Of a stretch of 64,000 nucleotides of DNA, positions 1 through 7,328 are shown piece after piece. Under the pieces are notes generated by a model. The model had not been told where the DNA came from. It searched no databases and was given only the letters and a program-made list of their open reading frames with translations. A program made the translations under genes and the position numbers. The stretch spans positions 806,001 through 870,000 of the forward strand of contig JAEPQD010000002.1 of the NCBI GenBank assembly GCA_017642695.1, in the 5' to 3' direction. Position 1 is the first letter of the stretch. Each line of letters begins with the position of its first letter. The stretch comes from Parvibaculum sp. GTDB lineage: Bacteria; Pseudomonadota; Alphaproteobacteria; Parvibaculales; Parvibaculaceae.

Positions 1-790
1 TCCAGTCTTCCAGTACGCGGATGAGACGCCCCGCCTCGATGTCCGCGCGAACATCCTGCTCCATGAAGAAGCCAAGACCAACGCCTTCCAGGGCGGCCGC
101 CCGCGCAAGGCTAGCTTCGTCCAGGGTGACCGGCCCGGATACATCCATCTGGGCCGTCTGGCTGCCCTTCTCGAACCGCCACCGGTAGAGAGCGCCATTG
201 GGCAGGCGAACCCGGATGCAGGGGAGATTGAGGAGGTCCGGCGGTACGCGTGGTTTTCCGTGCTTTTCGAAATAGGTTGGCGATCCCACGACGGCGAAGC
301 GTTGCTTCCGGCCGAGAGACACGGAGATCATGTCGCTCGGCACGAGATCGGCGACACGCACACCCATATCGAACCCGTCGGCAACGATGTCGACCAGCCG
401 CCCTTCCGTTACGAGATCGATATGCACCTGCGGGTAGCTGTGCAGGAACGCCATCACCAGGGGCGCTATGTCCCGCGCCGCCGTCGCAAAGGCGTTGATG
501 CGGAGCGTTCCCGACGGTGTCGCCTGCTGGGACCGCACCGTATCCACGGCACTGTGGATGTCCTGCAGGGCGGGGCTCACCTGCTCGACGAAGAGGCGCC
601 CGGCATCGGTGAGGGAGACACTGCGGGTCGTCCGGTTGAACAGGCGGACGCCGAGTTCGGCTTCAAGCTTGCCGATGGCATTGCTGAGGGCCGTCGTCGA
701 CATGTCGAGATCGAGCGCTGCGGCACGGAACGAGCCCCTGCGCGAGATGGCGATGACGGCATCAAGGTCGTTCAGCGCTGTTTTGTACAT
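1..790 (-). CDS. LysR-family transcriptional regulator (C-terminus cut by window edge)
   Basis: No stop is reached before base 1, so the gene is partial. Translation from the ATG at 788-790 gives an N-terminal winged helix typical of LysR regulators: residues [18 protein letters not shown], then an [21 protein letters not shown] recognition region and [12 protein letters not shown]. The effector-binding part continues with a segment matching LysR substrate domains ([18 protein letters not shown]). It reads away from the NTF2-like/SDR pair at 898-1994, the usual LysR arrangement, so it probably controls those genes. The 107-base gap between them holds a perfect inverted repeat at 825-839. Effector unknown. 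Confidence 0.9.
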   Translation of the reverse strand, partial: MYKTALNDLDAVIAISRRGSFRAAALDLDMSTTALSNAIGKLEAELGVRLFNRTTRSVSLTDAGRLFVEQVSPALQDIHSAVDTVRSQQATPSGTLRINAFATAARDIAPLVMAFLHSYPQVHIDLVTEGRLVDIVADGFDMGVRVADLVPSDMISVSLGRKQRFAVVGSPTYFEKHGKPRVPPDLLNLPCIRVRLPNGALYRWRFEKGSQTAQMDVSGPVTLDEASLARAAALEGVGLGFFMEQDVRADIEAGRLIRVLEDW

Positions 791-824
791 TGTCCCGTTT
801 TTCGTGATGTTAGATAGCAATTTA

Positions 825-839
825 TCCTGATTATCAGGA
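825..839. promoter_or_regulatory. Inverted repeat between divergent LysR and NTF2/SDR genes
   Basis: TCCTGAT-T-ATCAGGA is a perfect 7-bp inverted repeat with one central base. It lies in the intergenic region between the LysR gene start (790) and the first divergent gene (898). LysR regulators bind dyads in such positions, so it is a candidate binding site; this is inferred from place and symmetry only. Confidence 0.5.
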
Positions 840-897
840 CGGATGTCTACGCTTACTTTTGGAAGGCACAACCGATCCCGAACAGAGGATGCAAGTC

Positions 898-1218
898 ATG
901 ATGCCTTCCCCGATCGAGGCTTATTTCGAAGCCGACATGTCCGAAGACCCCCAGGCGCTCCTTCGCGCCTTCGCGCCCGACGCCGTCGTGAAGGACGAGG
1001 GCGAGACCCATGCGGGCCGCGATGCCATCGAGGCGTGGTGGCGCGCAGCAAAGGTGCAGTACCAGCCTGTCGTCGAACCCCTCGATCTGGAGGAGCGGGA
1101 CGATACGGTCAGGGTCCGCTCCCAGGTGACCGGCAACTTCCCCGGCAGCCCCGTGATGCTCACCTTCACGTTCCGGCTTGCGGGCGATCGGATCGCGGAA
1201 CTGGAGATCGCCCCATGA
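898..1218 (+). CDS. NTF2-like / SnoaL-type small protein
   Basis: A protein of about 106 residues beginning [25 protein letters not shown]. The pattern (helical start, [13 protein letters not shown] near residue 40, then alternating strands ending in [15 protein letters not shown]) fits the NTF2-like/SnoaL cone fold seen in polyketide cyclases, ketosteroid isomerases and many uncharacterised proteins. An in-frame ATG at 859 lacks a convincing ribosome site; AGAGG lies a few bases before 898, hence this start. The stop overlaps the next gene's ATG (ATGA), so translation is coupled to the SDR. Substrate unknown. Confidence 0.75.
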   Translation: MMPSPIEAYFEADMSEDPQALLRAFAPDAVVKDEGETHAGRDAIEAWWRAAKVQYQPVVEPLDLEERDDTVRVRSQVTGNFPGSPVMLTFTFRLAGDRIAELEIAP

Positions 1219-1994
1219 ACGCGTTCCTAACACTTAAGGGCAAGCGCGCGCTGGTTACCTCCGGCACGCGCGGTGCGGGGGCGGCGACCGTCGAACTCTT
1301 CCGGGAGCTCGGCGCTGAAGTCTTCACGACGGCGCGGGCGAGGCCCGAGGGAACGCCGGACGACCTTTTCGCCACTGCCGACCTCACGAAGGCCGCCGGA
1401 TGCGCGGATGTCGTGGAGGCCGCGCGGCGGCGCATGGGGGGCGTCGATATCGTCGTCCATATGCTCGGCGGTTCGTCTGCGCCGGCGGGCGGTTTCGCGG
1501 CGCTGACAGACAAGGTGTGGCAGGCCGAGTTCGATCTCAACCTCCTTCCTGCCGTTCGTCTGGATCGCGCCCTGCTTCCAGGCATGATCGCGCAAGGTGG
1601 TGGCGTCGTGATCCACGTGTCGTCGATCCAGCGGCTGTTGCCCTTGCCCGATGCTACAACCGCCTATGCGGCGGCCAAGGCCGCGCTCTCGACCTACAGC
1701 AAGAGTCTCTCGAAGGAAGTGTCGCCGAAAGGTGTGCGTGTCGTGCGCGTTTCGCCTGGCTGGATCGAAACCGAATCCGCTGTCGATCTCGCGACGCGCC
1801 TCGCGCGGGAAGCAGGCACCGACTACGAAGGCGGAAAGAAGATCATCATGGACTCCCTCGGCGGCATCCCGATCGGCCGGCCGGCGAAGCCCGTCGAAAT
1901 CGCGAGTCTCATTGCCTTCCTCGTGTCCGACCGCGCGGCAACGATCACAGGCACCGAATACGTCATTGATGGTGGCACCGTGCCGACGGTCTAG
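1215..1994 (+). CDS. SDR-family NAD(P)-dependent oxidoreductase
   Basis: 259 residues, normal for a classical short-chain dehydrogenase. The cofactor loop is TSGTRGAG (residues 15-22), a form of TGxxxGxG; Ser136/137, Tyr151 and Lys155 (YAAAK) are the catalytic residues; the C-terminus [14 protein letters not shown] is typical. The usual NNAG is replaced by HMLGG, a known variant. The open frame extends upstream to 843, but the ATG at 1215 overlaps the stop of the NTF2-like gene and aligns with the family start. Probably acts with the NTF2-like protein under LysR control; substrate cannot be told from sequence. Confidence 0.9.
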   Translation: MNAFLTLKGKRALVTSGTRGAGAATVELFRELGAEVFTTARARPEGTPDDLFATADLTKAAGCADVVEAARRRMGGVDIVVHMLGGSSAPAGGFAALTDKVWQAEFDLNLLPAVRLDRALLPGMIAQGGGVVIHVSSIQRLLPLPDATTAYAAAKAALSTYSKSLSKEVSPKGVRVVRVSPGWIETESAVDLATRLAREAGTDYEGGKKIIMDSLGGIPIGRPAKPVEIASLIAFLVSDRAATITGTEYVIDGGTVPTV

Positions 1995-2055
1995 GGCGGA
2001 CGTCGTTCATCAGGGAAGCTCACCGGTAATGCTGACGACGGAGCGCCGGTGGGTG

Positions 2056-2511
2056 CTACTCGACCCGTTCCCAGGTCTGCGAGCGGCTCATGAAACCTTT
2101 CGAGCCGGTGACTTCGAGTTTGTTTCCGCCTTCAGCGAGCTCAATGCTCGCGTTCGCCGTCTTGCCGTTGGCCGGGCGGAGGATGGTGCCGCCAGACCAT
2201 TCGTCGCCGTCTTTCGTCAGGTTCCAGAGGATCGCCATGCCGACGAGCGGCTGATCCTTCCTGTCGCCTTCGCATTGCGAGCAGGTGGTTTCGCCCTCGT
2301 CCAGCAATTCGACGACGGTGCCGGTGAGAGTGCCGCCGGTTTCCGTTATTTCGACCACGGTCTTCGGTGCGCCGGTATCGGGATCGAAGGTCCGCCATTT
2401 GCCGATGGGGGAGGCTTCGTCCGCCGAAGCCGGCAGGGCGATAAACGCGGACAAAGTCAGCAGCACTGCGGCGGCAGAGGCCGCGGCCATCTTAAGGCTC
2501 CGGAACGTCAT
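2056..2511 (-). CDS. DUF2147 exported protein
   Basis: 151 residues with an N-terminal signal peptide (hydrophobic residues 8-27, ALPASA cleavage region near 30). The mature part has the DUF2147 signature: GKWRTFDPDTGAPKTVVEI, a GTV strand, a CSQC pair at about 77-80, then a WSGGTILRPANGK strand and a final SQTWERVE. Such proteins are secreted beta-rich proteins of unknown role. Monocistronic: flanked by the SDR (convergent) and the riboswitch-controlled exporter (divergent). Confidence 0.85.
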   Translation of the reverse strand: MTFRSLKMAAASAAAVLLTLSAFIALPASADEASPIGKWRTFDPDTGAPKTVVEITETGGTLTGTVVELLDEGETTCSQCEGDRKDQPLVGMAILWNLTKDGDEWSGGTILRPANGKTANASIELAEGGNKLEVTGSKGFMSRSQTWERVE

Positions 2512-2649
2512 GGGTACCCCTCCACCCGATTATATTGACACCTTCCATGTCACGATAGTCGGACGGCAAGAAGCTTCAAGGTCTTTGTGAGACAGGAGCC
2601 GCCGTCGAAGGGGCTTCAAGTTCTCGTTCATGCTGGTAAAATCGCGAAA

Positions 2650-2709
2650 GCAGGGACGACCCTGCGAAAGGTGCATTTCCCTTTCCATCAATCGCGAGGA
2701 CGGCCTCGC
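2650..2709 (+). promoter_or_regulatory. Guanidine-II (mini-ykkC) riboswitch
   Basis: Two perfect hairpins with the diagnostic ACGR tetraloops: GCAGGG-ACGA-CCCTGC (2650-2665) and GCGAGG-ACGG-CCTCGC (2694-2709), 28 bases apart. This is exactly the architecture of the guanidine-II riboswitch, where guanidinium ions bind the two loops. The second hairpin is followed within 20 bases by the AGGAGAGG ribosome site and ATG (2729) of an SMR exporter, the best-known target of this class. The expected action is translational control: ligand binding frees the ribosome site. Seen directly; class assignment from established consensus. Confidence 0.95.
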
Positions 2710-2728
2710 TTCTCGGCAGGAGAGGCGA

Positions 2729-3046
2729 ATGGCCTGGATCTATCTTCTCATCGCAAGCGCGGCGGAAATCGTCTGGGCGTTCACGCTCAAGGCGAGCGAC
2801 GGCTTTACGCGACCGCTCATGGTGGTGTTCAACATCGCGGCGCTGCTCATAGCCGTGTGGTTTCTCGTGCAGGCGATGCGAACGCTGCCTCTCGGCACGG
2901 CCTACGCGGTATGGACAGGGATTGGCGTTCTTGGTGCGGCCGTGCTCGGCGTACTTCTGCTCGGCGAGAGTGCCTCGCCACTTCGTCTCTCCGCGATCGC
3001 ACTCATCGTTACCGGTGTCGCGATGCTCAAGCTTGTGGAGGGCTGA
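2729..3046 (+). CDS. gdx: Small multidrug resistance family guanidinium exporter
   Basis: 105 residues, four transmembrane helices, the size of SMR subunits that dimerise in the inner membrane. Glu13 in helix 1 (AAEIVWAFTLK) is the proton/substrate-coupling acid. The sequence TLPLGTAYAVWTGIGVLGA (about 52-70) and LLGESASPLRLSAIALI are hallmarks of the SugE/Gdx subgroup rather than EmrE-type polyaromatic exporters. The frame stays open to 2630, but that ATG lies before the riboswitch hairpins; the ATG at 2729 has a strong AGGAGAGG site. The guanidine-II riboswitch just upstream independently supports guanidinium export by proton exchange. Confidence 0.95.
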   Translation: MAWIYLLIASAAEIVWAFTLKASDGFTRPLMVVFNIAALLIAVWFLVQAMRTLPLGTAYAVWTGIGVLGAAVLGVLLLGESASPLRLSAIALIVTGVAMLKLVEG

Positions 3047-3047
3047 A

Positions 3048-3076
3048 CAAAAAAGGGGAGGGCGCGAGGCCCTCCC
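3048..3076 (-). terminator. Intrinsic terminator for the CsgG-like gene (minus strand)
   Basis: Read on the minus strand, a perfect 8-bp stem GGGAGGGC / GCCCTCCC (3056-3063 with 3069-3076, 5-base loop) is followed by TTTTTTGTT. The T-run is on the minus strand, so it ends transcripts from the gene at 3264-4319, though it also sits 10 bases after the gdx stop and could stall that transcript. Confidence 0.8.
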
Positions 3077-3198
3077 AAGTGGTCGTCCTGAACGGAAAAG
3101 GAAACTCGAAACACCGTTCTGGGATCGGCGGGCAAGCCCCGCCTCGGCTCTCATGGTCCGGCCGGAGGCCGACCAGCCTGGACGCAATGAGGGTGGGA

Positions 3199-3241
3199 AC
3201 CGGCGATGTCTTTGTTCATTTCTGTCTCCGACATCGCCGGT
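3199..3241. repeat. Perfect 12-bp inverted repeat downstream of the CsgG-like gene
   Basis: ACCGGCGATGTC (3199-3210) and GACATCGCCGGT (3230-3241) are exact reverse complements around a 19-base loop, starting about 22 bases past the minus-strand stop at 3264. No T-run follows, so it is more likely an mRNA 3'-end stabilising hairpin than a terminator. The whole 3077-3263 stretch has no gene I can support. Confidence 0.6.
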
Positions 3242-3263
3242 AATTCGGTGGAAGGTGTTGTGG

Positions 3264-4319
3264 TTAGTAGGAACCGCCCCGGAGGCTGCCGGATTCGAAG
3301 ACCGGCTCGGAGTAGTAGGCGTAGGGCTCGTTCTCGACCGGGCGGCTGCGGCTCGGCGCGGACGCCTGGGCGACACGCTGGTTATGGGCGGGCTTTGCCT
3401 TCGCACCGGGGTTCGCCTGGCGATAGTCGATTTCGCCCATCGGATCCTTGTTGCCCGGGAAGCGGGCGCAGTCGGCGGGGTTCACGCCGTAGAGCGGAAC
3501 CAGCAGCTTGAGCACGGCGCGTTCGACAACCGCGCGGACGGCGAGCTGGATCGGCTCCTGCGCGCTCGAACCGACACCGAGCGAGAAGAGGTTGCCGCCG
3601 AAGAAGTCGAACACGCCAGCCTTGATCTCGCGGCCGACGATCTGCTTCTGGTAGGAAACGTAGTCGACGACTTCGAGCGTACGGCTGTTCACCAGACGCA
3701 GGTCGAGGCCGATGTTCATGACGTAGCTGGAGGCCGAGGCATTGGCCGCCGCGCCCATGTCGCCGCCCTCGGCGAAGCCCGCGTTGAGGCCGCCCGACTG
3801 GATATTGAAGTTCAGCTCGGTGATGCCGCCGACGACGTAGTAGTCGGAGCCGCGGATTTCGCCCGCATAGATCTTGCGGTATTCGCCGTCGACCGCGTCG
3901 CCGATGAGCTTGTTGTTGGTGTACTTCATTTCAAGTTCGGAGATCGACGTGTCGTAGCGCTCGACGAGCGGCACGCCGGCCTTGCCGAGGGCCGACATCG
4001 CCATCAGCGACGCGCCCTGCGTGACCTTCATGCCGGTGCCGTCGGCTTCGGACTTGCCGGTGTAGTCGCGGATGTTGCCGACTGCGATGCGCGTCGTGTT
4101 CGCACCCGTCGGGACATGACCCGCGAGGCAGCGAAGCGCGTTCGAATAGGGTGTTTCGTTATTGATGACCGGAGCGTTGCCGATCGGCGTTGCGTAGCGG
4201 CCGTCGGAACCCGCGTTGGCGCTGACGCAGCCTGTGAGTGCGAATGCTACCGCGAGGGCGCCCAGCGTCCGCTTGGGCATTCCCTTCTTCGCCGCTATCG
4301 ACACAACCGTTGAAAACAC
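3264..4319 (-). CDS. CsgG/HfaB-like outer-membrane lipoprotein
   Basis: 351 residues. An N-terminal lipoprotein signal (KKGMPKR charge cluster, hydrophobic stretch, lipobox ALTGC at about 27-31) is followed by a CsgG-type region: IAVGNIRDYTGK, QGASLMAMSALGKAGVPLVER, a GGITELNFNIQSGG strand and LDLRLVNSRTLEVVDYVSYQKQ. CsgG proteins form the outer-membrane pore for curli; the Caulobacter relative HfaB helps anchor holdfast. Neither curli subunits nor holdfast genes are adjacent, so the cargo is unknown. Start: GTG at 4319 has AGGAGG five bases before it; the ATG at 4280 is the alternative. The C-terminal 60 residues are low-complexity, Ser/Pro/Arg rich. Confidence 0.85.
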   Translation of the reverse strand: MFSTVVSIAAKKGMPKRTLGALAVAFALTGCVSANAGSDGRYATPIGNAPVINNETPYSNALRCLAGHVPTGANTTRIAVGNIRDYTGKSEADGTGMKVTQGASLMAMSALGKAGVPLVERYDTSISELEMKYTNNKLIGDAVDGEYRKIYAGEIRGSDYYVVGGITELNFNIQSGGLNAGFAEGGDMGAAANASASSYVMNIGLDLRLVNSRTLEVVDYVSYQKQIVGREIKAGVFDFFGGNLFSLGVGSSAQEPIQLAVRAVVERAVLKLLVPLYGVNPADCARFPGNKDPMGEIDYRQANPGAKAKPAHNQRVAQASAPSRSRPVENEPYAYYSEPVFESGSLRGGSY

Positions 4320-4678
4320 TTTGGCCTCCTGATGTCACCTTTCGACGGTTGCTCTGGCGATCATTGTTTTTCGATTCTGCCATCGCGCCCGTCGGGGCTT
4401 CGATTGCCAAGGGGAGTGCAACCGGTGTGCCAGCGGTCATGTCTTGTTAACACTCGCGGAATTCCGCCGTTTTTTGCGTGGGTACGGTTCCCGTGTGCCA
4501 GAAGGCAATATGGTTTACGTCCGGTAACGTCACGGGTCTGGCACGAGCCGTCCCGTTTTCGTACGTCAACCAGGCGTTAAGCCTGCGTTGCGAGGCAAAG
4601 GGCGGACTCCCGCTCCGTAGAAGCGGGTTGCAGCGCGGCGCCGTGCGGGCGACACTCCGCGGCCTAATCGTTAATGGC
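4320..4678. other. 359-base gap between CsgG-like gene and isomerase
   Basis: Divergent promoter region. Open frames across it have no recognisable protein. It is less GC-rich than the flanking genes near 4330-4380 and 4440-4570, as expected of promoters, but I could not identify a convincing -35/-10 pair or operator. Confidence 0.5.
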
Positions 4679-5305
4679 ATGGATAAGGTGAGGCCTTACG
4701 TCTTGGCGAAGCTCGAGTTCTTCTATGATTGTTCCAGTCCATGGACCTATCTTGCCTTCAGCCGGATCGAGGATGTGGTCAAGCGCACCGGGGCGGAGAT
4801 GGTGTGGAAGCCGATCCTGGTCGGCGGCGTCTTCAATGCGGTGAACGAAAGCGTCTATGAGGCGCGGGCGAACCCTCACCCCGTGAAAGGCCGGTATTAC
4901 GTGAAGGATCTGCGGGACTGGGCACGGTTCTGCGGTATCGAGATCGGTCAACCGCCGGTGTTTCCGGTGCGCTCGGTCGACGTGATGCGCGCCGCCATCG
5001 TGGCGCTGGACGAGGGCAAGCTGCCGGAATTCTCATGGGCGACCTTCAGGGCCTATTGGGGCGACCTGAAGGACATCAGCCAGCCGGAGGTGCTCGAGGA
5101 GATTTGCCGGTCTACCGGGCTCGACTGGGAGCAGGTCAGCGAGCGGATCAAGACGGATGAGGTCAAGGGCCGGCTCCGCGCGAATACGGAAGAGCTGATC
5201 GCCCGGGGTGGCTTCGGCTCGCCGACCATGTATGTGAACGAGACCGACATGTATTTCGGCAACGACCGGCTGCCGCTGGTGGAAGCGGCGCTCGCCCATG
5301 GCTGA
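4679..5305 (+). CDS. DsbA-fold 2-hydroxychromene-2-carboxylate isomerase family protein
   Basis: 208 residues from the ATG at 4679. The N-terminus LEFFYDCSSPWTYLAFSRIE is the thioredoxin-fold start of the HCCA isomerase/kappa glutathione-transferase family, with Ser rather than a CxxC pair at the active site (CSSPW). The C-terminal ELIARGGFGSPTMYVNETDMYFGNDRLP is the conserved cis-Pro and substrate region. Members isomerise aromatic ring-cleavage products or act as glutathione transferases. The frame is open upstream to 4478 but only the part from MDKVRPYVLAKLEFF resembles the family. It overlaps the rhomboid gene by 8 bases. Confidence 0.88.
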   Translation: MDKVRPYVLAKLEFFYDCSSPWTYLAFSRIEDVVKRTGAEMVWKPILVGGVFNAVNESVYEARANPHPVKGRYYVKDLRDWARFCGIEIGQPPVFPVRSVDVMRAAIVALDEGKLPEFSWATFRAYWGDLKDISQPEVLEEICRSTGLDWEQVSERIKTDEVKGRLRANTEELIARGGFGSPTMYVNETDMYFGNDRLPLVEAALAHG

Positions 5306-6119
5306 CCCCCTACCGGACGGCCGCCCGCCTTATCGCGAACCGCCCGCCTTCAATGTGCCGCGGCCGGTTCTCGGCCTTCTTCTCCTTGTCGTGGGCGTCC
5401 ACCTGGCGGTGAACGCGCTCGATCCGGCATTGCGGGAGCAGGTCATCCTCTGGTTTGCGCTGTTTCCCATTCGCTATACCGAAGGCGCGAGCGCAATTGC
5501 GGACATATTGCCCGGCGGACTCGCAGCCGAACTCTGGACGCCGGTCACTTACACTTTCCTGCATGGCGGCTGGGAACATCTCATCGTCAACAGCGTCTGG
5601 CTGCTGGCCTTCGGCTCGCCGATTGCGCAGCGTTTCGGTGCCACGCGCTTTCTTCTTTTCTACTTTCTCTGCGGTGCGGCCGGCGCTTTCCTGCATGTGC
5701 TGCTCTATCCGGGATCGGATATTCCGGTCGTGGGAGCATCGGCGGCAATTTCCGGACTGATGGGAGGCGCTGCCCGCTTCGTTTTTCTGGCCGACGGGCC
5801 GCTTGGCGCCCTTGGCGGACGGGGGCGCGGCGGCTTTCCTGCGGCGCCGAGACGGCGCGCGAGCATCGCCGCGGCACTTGGCGACAGGCGGACGCTGATT
5901 TTCGTCGGCGTCTGGATCGGCCTCAATTTCCTGTTCGGCGCGACGGCGCTCAGCGGAGCGTTCGGTGTCACCGCGCAAGTCGCCTGGGAAGCGCATCTCG
6001 GCGGCTTTCTCATGGGTTTGCTGATCTTCGGGCTGTTCGATCCTCCGCGCTGGTCGCCCTCGGGAGGGCCCGGCAATGTCGGCTATGGCGAATGGCTGGG
6101 CGAGGAACCGCACGAGTAA
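5298..6119 (+). CDS. Rhomboid-family intramembrane serine protease
   Basis: 273 residues, about six transmembrane helices. The catalytic dyad is visible: Ser148 in VVGASAAISG (GxSxxxxG variant) and His223 in AWEAHLGGFLMG. The oxyanion-side motif HGGWEHLIVNSVWLL (His94, Asn98) in an earlier helix is also standard. A glycine/arginine-rich cytoplasmic insert (about residues 168-195, GALGGRGRGGFPAAPRRR) separates helices 4 and 5. Cleaves membrane protein substrates within the bilayer; the target is unknown. Co-transcribed with the isomerase upstream through an 8-base overlap. Confidence 0.93.
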   Translation: MADPLPDGRPPYREPPAFNVPRPVLGLLLLVVGVHLAVNALDPALREQVILWFALFPIRYTEGASAIADILPGGLAAELWTPVTYTFLHGGWEHLIVNSVWLLAFGSPIAQRFGATRFLLFYFLCGAAGAFLHVLLYPGSDIPVVGASAAISGLMGGAARFVFLADGPLGALGGRGRGGFPAAPRRRASIAAALGDRRTLIFVGVWIGLNFLFGATALSGAFGVTAQVAWEAHLGGFLMGLLIFGLFDPPRWSPSGGPGNVGYGEWLGEEPHE

Positions 6120-6174
6120 GCGGGGCGCGGCCAGCTGCACTCATTGAAATCGAGCGGCCGTAAACCACATAGAG

Positions 6175-6203
6175 AAAAGGCCCTTTGGCCTGAGGCCTTT
6201 TTT
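6175..6203. terminator. Intrinsic terminator between rhomboid and DUF4389 genes
   Basis: AAAAGGCC (6175-6182) pairs with GGCCTTTT (6194-6201), followed by two more T. It ends the rhomboid operon. The loop itself can form a competing small stem (AGGCC/GGCCT, 6178-6182 with 6187-6191). The ribosome site AGGAGG of the next gene begins only three bases later. Confidence 0.7.
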
Positions 6204-6216
6204 CAGGAGGAAATCA

Positions 6217-6552
6217 ATGAGCGACACATCGGCGGGCTCCAGCTCCGGACCGGACGACGCGCAAGCCGGATACGGCGAAGATGCATCCTCCGGCCGCAAG
6301 GAGTTGTGGATTCGCTTTCTCTACATGATCGCGTACTGGTTTCTCGGCAATATCGCCTTCTCCGTCGCGATCTTCCTCGGTGCGGTGCAGTTCGTGGTGA
6401 TCCTCATCACGGGCAACAAGAACGAGGAGTTGCGTTCGTTCAGCCGCAACCTCATCCAGTATGTGTGGGAATGTCTCGCCTTCGTGATCTTCGCGCGAGA
6501 GGAAAAGCCGTTCCCGCTCGGACGCTTTCCGTCGGTCACGAATCCCGACTGA
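6217..6552 (+). CDS. DUF4389 membrane protein
   Basis: 111 residues with a strong AGGAGG site. A disordered Ser/Gly/Asp-rich start (1-27) precedes two transmembrane helices (about 32-55 and 58-72, WFLGNIAFSVAIFLG and VQFVVILITG) and the conserved NKNEELRSFSRNLIQYVWECLAF followed by EEKPFPLGRFP, the DUF4389 signature. Function of the family is unknown. Its last 17 bases overlap the convergent TetR gene. Confidence 0.85.
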   Translation: MSDTSAGSSSGPDDAQAGYGEDASSGRKELWIRFLYMIAYWFLGNIAFSVAIFLGAVQFVVILITGNKNEELRSFSRNLIQYVWECLAFVIFAREEKPFPLGRFPSVTNPD

Positions 6553-7213
6553 AGCTCTCGAGTTTCCTGAGCCCCTTCGGCGTCAGCAGGCCGCGCAGGA
6601 TCGCTTCGGTCGTCATGTTGAAGCGTTTCTCCGCGGCTTCGGGGCTAGCGTGAAAGCCCGCCAGTTCGAGGCTGCAATGACCGTGAACGGCGGCCCATAG
6701 CGCGCCCGCCAGTTCGTCCGGTTCGACATCGGCCGGAAAACTTCCCTCTTCGACACAAGCCTCGACGGCACTGCGCATGATCTCGTAGGAGGCGTGCTGC
6801 GAGACGCCGCGCGCAGCCGGTTCCGCCGCATCGCCATGGCGCAGCGCAGCGGGGATCGGCAGGGTCGCGCTGATCATCAGCGAATAGTAGGACGGGTTCT
6901 TCAGTGCGAAGCCGCGATAGGCGCGCGCGAGTTCTCCGAGCCAGAGCAGGGGTTCGTCGTGTTTCGGGGCAGCGCGCTCGGCGGCGGCTAGGCGGTCGAA
7001 GGCTTCCTCGAACAGCGCCGCGATCAAGCCGTCCTTGCCGCCGAAGGCCGTGTAGACGGCCATGGTGGAGGCCCCGACACGGGCGGCGAGCTTCCTCAGC
7101 GAGATGGCATCGGGGCCGCCATGCACGAGCATTTCGCTCGCGGCGTCCAGCAAGGCCTCACGTTGCGCATGGCGCCGTGTATCGGCCGAACTTTCCTTGC
7201 CCTGCGTACTCAT
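6536..7213 (-). CDS. TetR/AcrR-family regulator
   Basis: 225 residues. The helix-turn-helix lies at about 15-62: LLDAASEMLVHGGPDAISLRKLAARVGASTMAVYTAFGGKDGLIAALF, with the usual glycine before the recognition helix. The C-terminal domain (WLGELARAYRGFALKNPSYYSLM and ELAGALWAAVHGHCSLELAGF) is the WHG-type TetR domain. Divergent from the carotenoid-oxygenase-family gene; the 115-base gap holds a promoter for that gene with a palindrome (7266-7278) at the start point, so it very likely represses it. Ligand unknown. Confidence 0.92.
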   Translation of the reverse strand: MSTQGKESSADTRRHAQREALLDAASEMLVHGGPDAISLRKLAARVGASTMAVYTAFGGKDGLIAALFEEAFDRLAAAERAAPKHDEPLLWLGELARAYRGFALKNPSYYSLMISATLPIPAALRHGDAAEPAARGVSQHASYEIMRSAVEACVEEGSFPADVEPDELAGALWAAVHGHCSLELAGFHASPEAAEKRFNMTTEAILRGLLTPKGLRKLESFSRDS

Positions 7214-7233
7214 GCGCCCTCTATCGAACAGGC

Positions 7234-7262
7234 TTGACAGTGTGTCCAGCGATATCTATAAA
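7234..7262 (+). promoter_or_regulatory. Near-consensus sigma-70 promoter for the carotenoid oxygenase gene
   Basis: TTGACA (7234-7239), a 17-base spacer, then TATAAA (7257-7262). This is unusually close to the vegetative consensus for a GC-rich alphaproteobacterium and points to the gene starting at 7329. A strong promoter under a repressor is the expected design beside a TetR gene. Confidence 0.7.
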
Positions 7263-7265
7263 AAC

Positions 7266-7278
7266 ATAACAGTGTTAT
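7266..7278. promoter_or_regulatory. Probable TetR operator
   Basis: ATAACA-G-TGTTAT, a perfect 6-bp palindrome with one central base, covering the expected start point of the promoter at 7234-7262. Its position between divergent TetR and target genes makes it the best operator candidate. Confidence 0.6.
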
Positions 7279-7328
7279 ATTCTGTGTTCAAGGCAGGATG
7301 GCGGTAACGCCAGGGAGGAATTCAGGCC

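Noticed and set aside
2922..4313. 463-residue plus-strand open frame
   Set aside because: Antisense to the CsgG-like lipoprotein, which has a lipobox, ribosome site and terminator.
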